From the IMG/VR virus record IMGVR_UViG_3300024259_001058, positions 1 through 52,408 of that record: 52,408 bases of DNA. One strand, written 5' to 3'. A program made the translations under genes and the position numbers. The notes under the pieces were generated by a model that was not told the origin of the DNA, ran no database searches, and saw only the letters and a program-made list of their open reading frames with translations. How positions within the stretch are numbered: the first letter of the stretch is position 1; each line of letters begins with the position of its first letter. Of the stretch, positions 41,409 to 49,940 are shown piece by piece. The stretch is from a virus.

Positions 41409-42458
41409 TTAGTCGCTGAATCCCGTCACTTCCGCCCATTTCGCCTGTCGCAACGAATCCTGCTGTGGCTTGCTCAGCCCAGCGAAGTCTTCCTCGCCCA
41501 GAGGAGCTACGTTGTCCAAGGTATCGGACACAGTGCGCGTCCGCCCGGTGCTTCGGCTGCCGGAGGAGACTGCCTCTTCCGCCTGCTGAGCATCCTGCCT
41601 TGTGGCTATACGAGAGCGTACTCTCCGCGAACGAGCCGTGGAGAGCATGTCTGCGTAAGCGTCCACATTGCCCTGATGCCGCAAGACTACGGCCGTCTCG
41701 GCCTCCTGCGTGGTCATGTGCTCCTGGGTGACAAGTTGGTCCCTAAGAGCAAATGCCGCCTGCCGCACCGCAGCGTTCTGCTGCGCTTGCGTGTCCTGTT
41801 GCTTGGCTACCTCCTGGGCAGCGACCCGTTCTCGAAGGACTTTCAACTCAGCGGCGATGGCCGGGTCACTGTGCGGTTGTACCGTTGGGGACGCGGTTGG
41901 GGTAGCTTGCGCATTGTCATACAGATCATCGTCGTAGTACCCCGAGCCGTTGTTGGCAGCGGGCTGTTGGGCCTGCGCCTGCGGCTGAGGGTTAGAGACG
42001 GTGTGCTGTAACGCAGCTACCTGCGTCCTCAATGACTCGATCTCCTGCCGGTCATGAGCGGCTCTCCGGTCTGCAAAGGACTGGAGTTCCGAATAGTCCG
42101 TGGTCGCTTGGGCAGTCTCTTGCTGTGACTGCTCGACTTGTGCGTTGCTGTCGGCTAACGCCGAGACGTAGGAGGCCATCCGATCTTCGGCGGCCTTCTG
42201 CTCCTCGGACGTGTAGGCGTTTGCAGGTTCATGGTCGACGTTGGCGGTATCCGCCGTTTCGACTGTACCTTCCGACTCTCCCGCGTCCGTGCTTTCTTCG
42301 GCTTCCGTAGGCGCTGCCTCGTCAACAACCTCCGAGAGGGGTAGATCGTTGTCGAAGTCGGACCCTACGGCGGCCTCCAGCCGGTCGGCGGGCTCCGAGC
42401 CCTGGGGCTCGGGGGAGTCAGGTTGGCCCTGGTCGTCCAGGCGCTTACTCTCCCTCAT
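41409..42458 (-). CDS. Scaffolding protein
   Basis: 349 residues, very acidic in the first ~110 and coiled coil from ~110 to ~270 (SALADSNAQVEQSQQETAQA, then LKVLRERVAAQEVAKQQDTQ). The C-terminus is basic and helical and could touch the capsid. Order portal-scaffold-capsid is the classical arrangement. A small CCCGTG hairpin (42469-42484) lies just upstream of its ribosome site. Confidence 0.75.
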   Translation of the reverse strand: MRESKRLDDQGQPDSPEPQGSEPADRLEAAVGSDFDNDLPLSEVVDEAAPTEAEESTDAGESEGTVETADTANVDHEPANAYTSEEQKAAEDRMASYVSALADSNAQVEQSQQETAQATTDYSELQSFADRRAAHDRQEIESLRTQVAALQHTVSNPQPQAQAQQPAANNGSGYYDDDLYDNAQATPTASPTVQPHSDPAIAAELKVLRERVAAQEVAKQQDTQAQQNAAVRQAAFALRDQLVTQEHMTTQEAETAVVLRHQGNVDAYADMLSTARSRRVRSRIATRQDAQQAEEAVSSGSRSTGRTRTVSDTLDNVAPLGEEDFAGLSKPQQDSLRQAKWAEVTGFSD

Positions 42459-42506
42459 GTCGTTCCTTCCCGTGTCTTCACGGGCTGCGCGCAGCTACCT
42501 GCTAAG

Positions 42507-44570
42507 CTACGCGAATTGAGGCTGCCCCTGGGGTCCTCCCGGGGGCGGTGCCTGCACTGGTGGTATACCAGCACTTTCTGGGGGAAGCAAGCCCGACTGT
42601 TCCTGACCCGGCGGTAACGCCGGTTGCTCGCCACCCGGTAACTGTTGCTGAGGCGCGGGCTGCGGCTGCTCCAACTGCGCAATCGCTTGGTCCAGCTGCA
42701 ACTCTTGGAAGCGGTTGTTCTTGATCTCCAACCGCCGCCGCATCTCCAACGCCTCTCGGAACTCTTCCTCGATCTCAAGGTCAGCCGTATTCACAAAGCC
42801 CAAAGCATCCACCGCACCGACGTTCATCAACTCGATAGCCCGCTGGAACTTCTCGTCAGGCGTCGTAGCTTCGTCCGCACGGGAGCGAATACGCGCGTCG
42901 CCTTTGAGCCGACGGATACGCTCATCGAACTGCAACCACTCTCCGTCGGCCATGTGGTCCAAGAACTCTTCCAGCGTGTGGAACTGCTGGACGTTCCCGA
43001 CTTCCTGCTTGAAGCGCGAGTGCAGGCCCTGGTCGGAGTTGCGGAGCTTCTGCCGCATACGCTTGAACGCCGCGTCCTGCAACTGCTGGATGTGCCTGCC
43101 GGAAGCGTGCGAGCCGGGGGACTCGCCTTCTAGCGCGGGGTTGATGTTCGTCTGCTGCTCTACGTTGTCTTCGAGCATCCCGATCAGGTTGTAGAAGTCC
43201 TGCGATACACGCATCGGCTCAAGCCGCTGGATGCGGTCTATCATCCCACGCGGCACCTCGATAGCCAACCCCGGCTTGTTGGTCAGCCACTCGGTCTTCA
43301 ACGCGCCCTCTTCGTAGAGCCACTGCGGGTTCCCGGTGAGCGCCGCGCCCTGCATCAGGAACGACCACAGCACGTTGATGGCCTGCTGATTCCCCTTCAT
43401 CGGGGTGATGTCGCCGAATCCATAAGGGTCGCGCGGGTTGCCGTAATTCCGATACAACGCGAACGGAATCATCCCGTGGCCGCCTACCTCATCGCCCTCC
43501 TCGGACTTCCGAGCGTAGGGGTTGGCAACGTCGTGGAGGACATCCTCACCTGCGAACGTGATGACACGGCCGTCGGGATATTTCCGGGTAGCCACGTCAC
43601 CGTGCTCGTGGCCGAAGATCGTCTCCTCGTGGAACCACAAGTGGTACACGTCGACCATAATGCGTTTCAGGTCGGACGATTCTAGGTCCGTGTCTCGGAA
43701 GATTTCACCGTAGTTGACCCGCCGGAACAAGCCGCCCTTGTCGTGCAGCTTCATTTCCTCATGGCGGCCGCCCTTCTCGACAATCTTGGCTACCTGCTGC
43801 GCCGACAGACCGTAGCGCCAGCGCATGTCGTCCGCGTCCATCCGCGTGCGGAAGACTACGTACTTCGCTGTCTCCAGCCTGCGGTCGGAGCACTTCGGGT
43901 CGATAAGGAAGTCGCGTGGGTCCACCTGCGTAACGCCGGGGCGGTTGCGCTTACGGTCCCAGAACGTCTTCTCGACACCGAGGCCACCCACGGTCATGTC
44001 CGTGTAGATGCCCTCCATGCGGGTATGCTCACTGCGGCGCTCATACTCGGCATGAATCATGTTGGTGAGGTCGGTCGCCAGATCGTTGTCGGTCTTCTGC
44101 CCTGGGGAGGTGGGCATCGGCGGAAGGCCGTGCTTCGCCAGGAACTTGTTGGCCTCGTCCCCACCGTCGGGGTTATCGGCTGCCCAGTACGGCGTCGAGC
44201 GCATGTCCATCATCAGCGAGACGATGGCTTCGACCATGCCGAACGTGATGTTCCGGTTCATGCGGTAGCGCCACGATGGCGCTTCGCTCCGGGTGCCGTC
44301 CTCGTTAATCCACTGGTCGCCCTCGAAGAGTGAGTACGACTCATCGAACTGGCGAACGAACCGCTGCCGGTCCTCACCGTTGAGCGCCTGGTCGATGGCT
44401 GCACGGCCAACTCTCGATAGCCGCTTAGGCGACGTTATGCGCCCGAGGTTGCTAATGTCGTTTTCCAAGCTGAACTTGGACGACTTGACACTCGCAATCC
44501 GACGACCCGAGGAAGCATCCTTCCGGGCCTTCGGCTCTCGATTACTGACCGTGCGTGCCTGGTTAGCCAC
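42507..44570 (-). CDS. Portal protein
   Basis: 687 residues from a GTG start. The sequence VDPRDFLIDPKCSDRRLETA, the SYSLFEGDQWINEDG segment and the SWRYRMNRNITFGMVEAIV helix match portal proteins of P22-like short-tailed phages. The C-terminal ~100 residues are helix followed by a Gln/Pro-rich tail (QPAPQQQLPGG). It forms the twelve-fold ring through which DNA enters and leaves the capsid. It overlaps the upstream gene end. Confidence 0.8.
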   Translation of the reverse strand: MANQARTVSNREPKARKDASSGRRIASVKSSKFSLENDISNLGRITSPKRLSRVGRAAIDQALNGEDRQRFVRQFDESYSLFEGDQWINEDGTRSEAPSWRYRMNRNITFGMVEAIVSLMMDMRSTPYWAADNPDGGDEANKFLAKHGLPPMPTSPGQKTDNDLATDLTNMIHAEYERRSEHTRMEGIYTDMTVGGLGVEKTFWDRKRNRPGVTQVDPRDFLIDPKCSDRRLETAKYVVFRTRMDADDMRWRYGLSAQQVAKIVEKGGRHEEMKLHDKGGLFRRVNYGEIFRDTDLESSDLKRIMVDVYHLWFHEETIFGHEHGDVATRKYPDGRVITFAGEDVLHDVANPYARKSEEGDEVGGHGMIPFALYRNYGNPRDPYGFGDITPMKGNQQAINVLWSFLMQGAALTGNPQWLYEEGALKTEWLTNKPGLAIEVPRGMIDRIQRLEPMRVSQDFYNLIGMLEDNVEQQTNINPALEGESPGSHASGRHIQQLQDAAFKRMRQKLRNSDQGLHSRFKQEVGNVQQFHTLEEFLDHMADGEWLQFDERIRRLKGDARIRSRADEATTPDEKFQRAIELMNVGAVDALGFVNTADLEIEEEFREALEMRRRLEIKNNRFQELQLDQAIAQLEQPQPAPQQQLPGGEQPALPPGQEQSGLLPPESAGIPPVQAPPPGGPQGQPQFA

Positions 44571-45237
44571 TCACGCTGACTCCCTCGAAGTGGGTTGCGA
44601 GCCACGGGAGTACATCCGGCGTGTCGCCGATGTAACGGTTGCGGTTGGTGCGCGGGTCCGGCTCCAACTCAAACGGCCAGTCGTCGGCCTTCTTGAGCTT
44701 GCGGCTGCTTACGCGGTTCTGGAACGCGGCGTGCTCCATACCGAGCATGGCAGAGGCGTCTCGGAGCGTCATCTCCTCGGGGACCTCATCCTCATCATCG
44801 ACCTCATCGTCCGTGGGACGGACCTCCCGCTGCGTGCCGCCATTCTCCTGCGCCAGCAGCATAGCAGCCAGCTGCTCCTCAGCGGAGCGCGGGTCTTCTG
44901 CGATACGCGCCATCATTTCCTGCTGCTTGAGCATCTTCTGCCGCGTTGCTTCTGCCTTGGCAGCTACCTTCGCCTGGAACTCCTCGGACTGGGGGCCAGC
45001 CTCGGCTTCTACCTTGGCCAGCGCCGGAAGCTCCTCGCCGTCGGCAATCTCGCGCTCCATCCAGAACTCGTAGTGCATCCCCGCACGCTGGCCTACGACC
45101 TCGGACACGTGGGCGATACGAAAGCCACTGCGAGATAGCTGGTTGACCTTCGCTGCCTGTTCCGCCGCTGCGCCGCGAAGGGCCTTGTCACCGGGGAGTT
45201 TGGGGATGAGAAGCCGCCGGACTTCATAGGCTGGCAT
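44563..45237 (-). CDS. Possible DNA-binding protein between terminase and portal, 224 aa
   Basis: ATG 45237 lies in a TAATG overlap. A long coiled coil occupies residues ~75-135 (KVAAKAEATRQKMLKQQEMM), followed by an acidic stretch. The C-terminal ~60 residues resemble an excisionase-type winged helix (MTLRDASAMLGMEHAAFQNR). DNA binding plus coiled coil next to the large terminase would also suit a small terminase. Confidence 0.6.
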   Translation of the reverse strand: MPAYEVRRLLIPKLPGDKALRGAAAEQAAKVNQLSRSGFRIAHVSEVVGQRAGMHYEFWMEREIADGEELPALAKVEAEAGPQSEEFQAKVAAKAEATRQKMLKQQEMMARIAEDPRSAEEQLAAMLLAQENGGTQREVRPTDDEVDDEDEVPEEMTLRDASAMLGMEHAAFQNRVSSRKLKKADDWPFELEPDPRTNRNRYIGDTPDVLPWLATHFEGVSVSG

Positions 45238-45527
45238 TACGCGGCCTCCTCGTCCTGCGCCATGCGCTCCGCTAGCTGCTCGCGCTGCCACGCCTTGGCC
45301 GGTTCGTTGTTGAAGTTAACCCACGCCTTGACGTGCTCAGACCCGGCGATGAGACGCCGCGCTGACACCTTCCACTCGAACACCTCGCCTGCGGGAAGCG
45401 GTGCCTCGGGGCGCTCAGGATGGCAGACGATGGTATCGCCACGCGCAGGCAAACAGGGCAGTTCTGCGTTAGCCAGCAGCACCTGCCCGTGGTTCTTCAA
45501 GTCGATCACCAGTTGGACTCTTACCAT
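45237..45527 (-). CDS. Hypothetical protein, 96 aa
   Basis: Overlaps both neighbours by a few bases. A beta-rich core (VRVQLVIDLKNHGQVLLAN, then VFEWKVSARRLIAGS) and a charged helical tail. No family is recognised. Confidence 0.65.
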   Translation of the reverse strand: MVRVQLVIDLKNHGQVLLANAELPCLPARGDTIVCHPERPEAPLPAGEVFEWKVSARRLIAGSEHVKAWVNFNNEPAKAWQREQLAERMAQDEEAA

Positions 45528-45793
45528 GCCGGTAGCTCCGGTTCCTGGCCCCCCCTGGCCACTTCCGCTAGGTCTGCCTGCTCCAGCCTGTACGCTTCTG
45601 CATCACTCAAGGCCGACGCCATCTCCGTTGGACTCTCCGGCATCTCGACCTCAATGGTGAAATACCCAAGCTGCCGTGTCAAGTCGTCATGCCGCGCTGC
45701 CGCCTTCTCGTCCAGCCAGCCGCTCTCTCGGGCGGCCTGCAAGTCCATCCACTCCGGCAAGATGTCCGCGAGTGACACGGTGTAGCTGGCCAT
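45521..45793 (-). CDS. Hypothetical protein, 90 aa
   Basis: ATG 45793 sits just after the terminase stop, with GGGAG upstream; ATG 45811 has no ribosome site. Short helices (LADILPEWMDLQAARESGWL) and an acidic C-terminus. Function unknown. Confidence 0.6.
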   Translation of the reverse strand: MASYTVSLADILPEWMDLQAARESGWLDEKAAARHDDLTRQLGYFTIEVEMPESPTEMASALSDAEAYRLEQADLAEVARGGQEPELPAW

Positions 45794-45794
45794 G

Positions 45795-47759
45795 TCAGAC
45801 TCCCAGGTCATCGTAATTCATACCACCGCCACCGCCAGAACGCAAGTGCGGCGGGATGACCTGCGAACTCACTCGCTTGCGCTCTCGGATGTCGTGCCGT
45901 CGACGGTTCTCTGCCTCGCTGCGAGGAACGCCGAGGACACGGTGCGCCCAGTATCCGATTGCCGCTGCCAACGCCAGATCGTCGTAGAAGCCCTGCTCCG
46001 GGTCGCCGTCGCCTCGGGGCTGACCCTTCTGCGGCGCTGCCACCTTCCCGTGCCGGTCGACCGTCTGCAACGCCTGGCACTCTCGCAGAAACGTCGAGTC
46101 CGGCAACTCCACCTCACCGCTTTCCACCACCTCGCGGAGATGGTCAATCATCACGCGGCGGATGTTCGCCGTGCTGTTCAGGCCGTACCGACCATCGCTA
46201 CGCCCGAGCATCGGGAACAGATCGGACTCCAACACCAGCCGAGGATACTGCGTGTAGAACCGATGCGGGCTTAGCAGGTCGTCAATCACGCGCTGTCCAA
46301 TGCCGTTCCGTTCCACGAGGATATGAGCATCGTTGTAGTAACGCCCAAGAGCATACAACTGGTCACAGAAATCGTCACTATCGGGCTTACGCCACGAGTC
46401 CCCACGGAGCCTAGCGACGTACTCCTCCGGCAGCCGCTGCCACACGACCGCAGCGCCGTAGTCCCCGGAGTTGGGCAGGTTGTGCGACGGGTCTACCCCG
46501 ATCACGTACTCCGTGTGCGGTCGCGGTGGAGCCCACACCTGCACGAAGCCGTCACCCGGCTTGTCGACAGCATCTTCCAGCCGCTGCATCCCAGCGCCGC
46601 GTTCTTCGAGATCGAAGTCGCCGATGATCGAGGGCGGCTCTGCTCGGTTCAGGTGGAAGATAACGCGAGCGGCGTTGATGTAGTTCCCGCCCGCTCCCTG
46701 GAACGCTTCCTCGGGATTCGACGGATACTCGCGCTTGAACCAAACCTTGTCGCCCCGAGCTTCCAGCAGCTTGAAGCGACGCCACAGCATCTGCTCGGCG
46801 GTGCAGCCGTATTGCTCGACCAGTTCCGCCTCAGCGCCGAACTCGTCCTGCTCCCCCTGATGCAGGTTGCGGATGAACTCGTCACGCTGGTCCGGGTCAT
46901 CGAAGCCCATGTTCGTCGCCATCGGAGAACCGAAGTCCAACTGGTATTTCGGCTCCTCCCACCACGCCACGAAGACCGCCTCGTAGCCGCCTTTCTGGTC
47001 CACGTAAGCCTGGTCCCAGTCCTTGTGGAACTCGTTCCCGTAAGGACCTGCGGACGATTCTTTGATGATCTTCGTGAAGACTTCGTTCGGGACACAAGGG
47101 CGTAGCGAGCGCATCATCCCGCCCGCGTTCGTCACGTGAGCGAACTCGGACAGATGCAGGTCGTGAATCGTCATCGACCGGCCCGACGCGCCCACTTGGT
47201 CGCCGCCCGATTCGTTGGGCAGCATTACCTCGATGGACGATTCGAGCGGGGCCGCGAACTTGATGCTCTGAGACTTCCGGTTACCGCTCCCGAGCTTCGG
47301 TTTGAACTCCTCCGGCAGGTAGCGATAGAACCGCTCGTACATCTCGAAAAGTCGTTTGAGCGAGTCGTCCTTGTGCGCTACGACACGGCAGTTCAGCCCG
47401 TGCGTGGTGAGCGCGTCGAATATGAAATCGGCGGCCGTTTTCGTTGAGCCGCCGAACTGTCGCGCTTTGAGCAAGATAAGCCGGATGGGCAAACCAGCCG
47501 CCGTCTGGCGGTCTGCTGCCGCTTGCATCTTGATTTGGCCGACGTTTGGCCGGTAGCGGCGAAGGTCGAGCCGGTCGTCCTGAATCCACAGGATGCTCGA
47601 CATGATGACTTGTCGATGCTGCCTTAACCACGCCTGGGCGGCGTTGGCGGCGTCCGAGCCACGTGTGCTGTCGTAAAGCTGGCGGAATTGCTCCCCGATG
47701 AGCGCAAGCATCTGCTCACTCGCGGGGTAGCGGAAAGGGTCGTGTTCCTGATCGAGCAT
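45795..47759 (-). CDS. terL: Terminase large subunit
   Basis: 654 residues. The ATPase half carries the terminase Walker A variant KARQFGGST (98-106) and the Walker B-like SMTIHDLHLSEFA with Glu205. The nuclease half has an RNase H-like triad: GVDPS (Asp423), HILVERNG (Glu483) and GFYDDLALA (Asp593/594). It cuts concatemeric DNA and pumps it through the portal ring. First gene of the structural operon, ~25 bases after a sigma-70-like promoter. Confidence 0.93.
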   Translation of the reverse strand: MLDQEHDPFRYPASEQMLALIGEQFRQLYDSTRGSDAANAAQAWLRQHRQVIMSSILWIQDDRLDLRRYRPNVGQIKMQAAADRQTAAGLPIRLILLKARQFGGSTKTAADFIFDALTTHGLNCRVVAHKDDSLKRLFEMYERFYRYLPEEFKPKLGSGNRKSQSIKFAAPLESSIEVMLPNESGGDQVGASGRSMTIHDLHLSEFAHVTNAGGMMRSLRPCVPNEVFTKIIKESSAGPYGNEFHKDWDQAYVDQKGGYEAVFVAWWEEPKYQLDFGSPMATNMGFDDPDQRDEFIRNLHQGEQDEFGAEAELVEQYGCTAEQMLWRRFKLLEARGDKVWFKREYPSNPEEAFQGAGGNYINAARVIFHLNRAEPPSIIGDFDLEERGAGMQRLEDAVDKPGDGFVQVWAPPRPHTEYVIGVDPSHNLPNSGDYGAAVVWQRLPEEYVARLRGDSWRKPDSDDFCDQLYALGRYYNDAHILVERNGIGQRVIDDLLSPHRFYTQYPRLVLESDLFPMLGRSDGRYGLNSTANIRRVMIDHLREVVESGEVELPDSTFLRECQALQTVDRHGKVAAPQKGQPRGDGDPEQGFYDDLALAAAIGYWAHRVLGVPRSEAENRRRHDIRERKRVSSQVIPPHLRSGGGGGMNYDDLGV

Positions 47760-47790
47760 AGAATCCCCGACAGAATCAGCTTACGCCAGG

Positions 47791-47820
47791 AGTCTAATTC
47801 GTGAGGGATGGGCGTGTCAA
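47791..47820 (-). promoter_or_regulatory. Sigma-70-type promoter for the terminase and structural operon
   Basis: On the minus strand, TTGACA (47820-47815, a perfect -35) and TAGACT (47796-47791) are 18 bases apart. Transcription would start near 47784, ~25 bases before the terminase ATG. The terminator of the replication operon lies immediately upstream, so this is a real transcription boundary. Confidence 0.7.
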
Positions 47821-47843
47821 GATTTTGTTTCGGGCGTGAAAAC

Positions 47844-47873
47844 GGGCCGCCCCGACTACGTGAGAGGCGGCCC
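47844..47873 (-). terminator. Rho-independent terminator of the replication operon
   Basis: GGGCCGCC and GGCGGCCC pair perfectly around a 14-base loop. On the minus strand the stem is followed by GTTTTC, a short T-run. It sits between the last replication-operon gene (ends 48058) and the terminase promoter. The rest of the ~300-base gap 47760-48057 shows no gene. Confidence 0.75.
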
Positions 47874-48057
47874 GCCTGTGTACTTTCCCGTCGAGCGATT
47901 GCCCGTTCACTGGCCCCTCTCACAGCCACGGGCAAGGCTGCTGTCCGAAGGATGGCGGGTTGCCGGTGGTCGCTTTCGCGCCCGCCAAGTTGGTGAGGGC
48001 CTGGGCTCAGGCAAAACCGAACTGTACCCACCACAGGACAGTCAGGCCCTCGCAAGA

Positions 48058-48405
48058 TCAGTGCACGCCGCCGGAAGCCCGCGTGAGTTCGCCGACGATG
48101 TTGGGCTTCCCTACCTCGCCCGTCTCCGCGTCGAACAGCGCCAGCTGCGGGATGCGCCCGGCGGCGGCGTGAGCGAACACGCCACGGCACGCGTCCAACG
48201 CGGCTTCGACCTCACGTGGGTCCACATCGGAATCCCTGTCGCTGGCGAGAACCGCCGTGAGCGTCAGCTTGCCCTTGCCGAGCTTAACCTCAGCGCCCCA
48301 CTTCGTCCGCATCTCGTGGACCACCGATTCGATTACCGTGCCGTCGCTCACGTCGCTCACGTCGAACGTCGCGCTCACCGTCGCCTTGTGCGAAATCGGT
48401 TCCAT
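48058..48405 (-). CDS. Hypothetical replication-operon protein with clamp-binding-like motif, 115 aa
   Basis: Starts one base after the upstream stop. The first ~60 residues are a small alpha/beta domain (TVSATFDVSDVSDGTVIES). The C-terminal region carries IPQLALFDAETGEV: QLALF fits the QLxLF sliding-clamp consensus and is followed by acidic residues, as in many clamp binders. It is in the same operon as the initiator and DnaB. A role in recruiting the host polymerase clamp is plausible but inferred. Confidence 0.65.
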   Translation of the reverse strand: MEPISHKATVSATFDVSDVSDGTVIESVVHEMRTKWGAEVKLGKGKLTLTAVLASDRDSDVDPREVEAALDACRGVFAHAAAGRIPQLALFDAETGEVGKPNIVGELTRASGGVH

Positions 48406-48406
48406 G

Positions 48407-48637
48407 CTAGCCCTTTCGGAGTGGCCCTGCTGCGCGCCCTAAGTGCGCTGGGAGGAGTCCATTCAACGCCGCAACTGCGCTAGCCCTGATCTTAACCTCG
48501 TCCTGCGGGCGCTTGTGCTTCCGACGCTTCGCCCAATGCCAGGCGTGAGTGAAAGTGATGAAGTCGATATACACGCCCGGGACGTTCTCGACATGCCAGC
48601 TTCCGTCCGGGGCTTGAAACACGACTACTCGCGCCAT
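48407..48637 (-). CDS. Hypothetical basic protein, 76 aa
   Basis: Starts one base after the DnaB stop (TAGCATG). Rich in aromatic and basic residues (FTHAWHWAKRRKHKRPQDE). The charge suggests nucleic-acid contact. No family is recognised. Confidence 0.6.
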   Translation of the reverse strand: MARVVVFQAPDGSWHVENVPGVYIDFITFTHAWHWAKRRKHKRPQDEVKIRASAVAALNGLLPAHLGRAAGPLRKG

Positions 48638-48638
48638 G

Positions 48639-49940
48639 CTAGTCCCACCTCATCACGTTGGGGCGGAAGGTCATCTCGACCGCGCCGACCTCGCCCTGCC
48701 TGTTCTTCCGCACGTGGACGGTCATGTCCCGTTCGCCGTAGCCGTCGTCATCGTCCAGGCTAGGCTTCTCAATCATCACCACCACGTCGGCGTCCTGCTC
48801 GATGCTACCAGAGTCCCGCAAGTGCGACAACTCCGGCTTTCCGCTGGCGCTCGCTTGCCGATTCAACTGCGACACGCCCATCACCGTGGTATGCAACAAG
48901 CCTGCCAATTGCTTCAACCTGACCGAGTATTTCGCCACCTCCTCGTTTCGGCTCTCGCTCGTGTCGGCGCGCATGTATTGCAGGTAGTCGAGCACCACCA
49001 CCCCGAGCTTCCCGTAGCGGTTGTGATAAAGCCGCGCCGTGTTCATCGCCTCGTCAATCGTCATCATCGGGGAGTGAATCACGTGGAACGGCTGTGCCTC
49101 AATCTCAGATGCCACGCCCGCGACGCCATCCCAGTGCGACTGAACCATCGTCTCGGGGTTCGTGATCTTGCTCAGCGACACGCCGGAGAGCATCGCCGTC
49201 ACACGCTGGGCGACCTGCTCCTCGGTCATCTCCAAGCTCAGGTACACCACCGGGAGCTTTTCCTCCCAGCACGACTTCCATGCCAGGTTCATCGCCAGCG
49301 CGGACTTCCCAACACTGGTTTCGCCCGCCACAACCACGAGGTCCCCCGGATGGAACGCCGGGACTTTCTTGGCCAACGACTCGGGCTTAACCGGGACCCG
49401 CTCGGATAGCTCCGGGTTCTGCATCCGCTCGTACATCGCGGAGTAGTGCGCTTCCAAGCGGCTGTCATGGCCACCGCCCGTCTCGGTCGCCTCAGCGATG
49501 CCGTCGTTGAGCAAACCCAGCAGGTAGTCCAACGGCCTGCCTGACCCTGCGTCAGCGGCGGCAGCTAAGCCAACCTGCTGGAGTCCCCGAACACGCGCGG
49601 CGTCCCGAACCACCTCTGCGTAATACTGCGCGTTCGCTGCGCTCGGGACACTCTCCCGAATTGAGAGCAGGTAGTCAGGCCCACCGACGCGGCCCAAGTC
49701 CCCCGCCGCCCGAAGCTCTGATGCGAGCGTGTAGACATCCACCGGCGTAGTCTTGTCCGAGAGCCGCAGGACTGCGCCGTAGATCAGCTGATTCGCCTGC
49801 GCGTGGAACGCCCCGACGCGCTCCCCCAACGTCAGGATTGTCTCGGGAATGCTGGTTTCCTTGTGCAGCATTGCGCCGAGGACATGCCGCTCCGCGTCGA
49901 TGTCGTACAGTTCCTTCGAGGTCCCCGCCTCAACCTGCAT
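48639..49940 (-). CDS. dnaB: Replicative DNA helicase, DnaB family
   Basis: 433 residues from ATG 49940, chosen because AGGAG lies seven bases before it; the frame opens at 49985. The N-terminal helical domain (DIDAERHVLGAML) is followed by the RecA-like motor: Walker A GETSVGKS (206-213), VYLSLEMT, Walker B VVVLDYLQ (314-321) and the DnaB signature LRDSGSIEQDAD (374-385). It unwinds the fork ahead of the polymerase. It overlaps the initiator gene by 11 bases, as in lambda O/P-like pairs, and is probably loaded by that initiator. Confidence 0.93.
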   Translation of the reverse strand: MQVEAGTSKELYDIDAERHVLGAMLHKETSIPETILTLGERVGAFHAQANQLIYGAVLRLSDKTTPVDVYTLASELRAAGDLGRVGGPDYLLSIRESVPSAANAQYYAEVVRDAARVRGLQQVGLAAAADAGSGRPLDYLLGLLNDGIAEATETGGGHDSRLEAHYSAMYERMQNPELSERVPVKPESLAKKVPAFHPGDLVVVAGETSVGKSALAMNLAWKSCWEEKLPVVYLSLEMTEEQVAQRVTAMLSGVSLSKITNPETMVQSHWDGVAGVASEIEAQPFHVIHSPMMTIDEAMNTARLYHNRYGKLGVVVLDYLQYMRADTSESRNEEVAKYSVRLKQLAGLLHTTVMGVSQLNRQASASGKPELSHLRDSGSIEQDADVVVMIEKPSLDDDDGYGERDMTVHVRKNRQGEVGAVEMTFRPNVMRWD

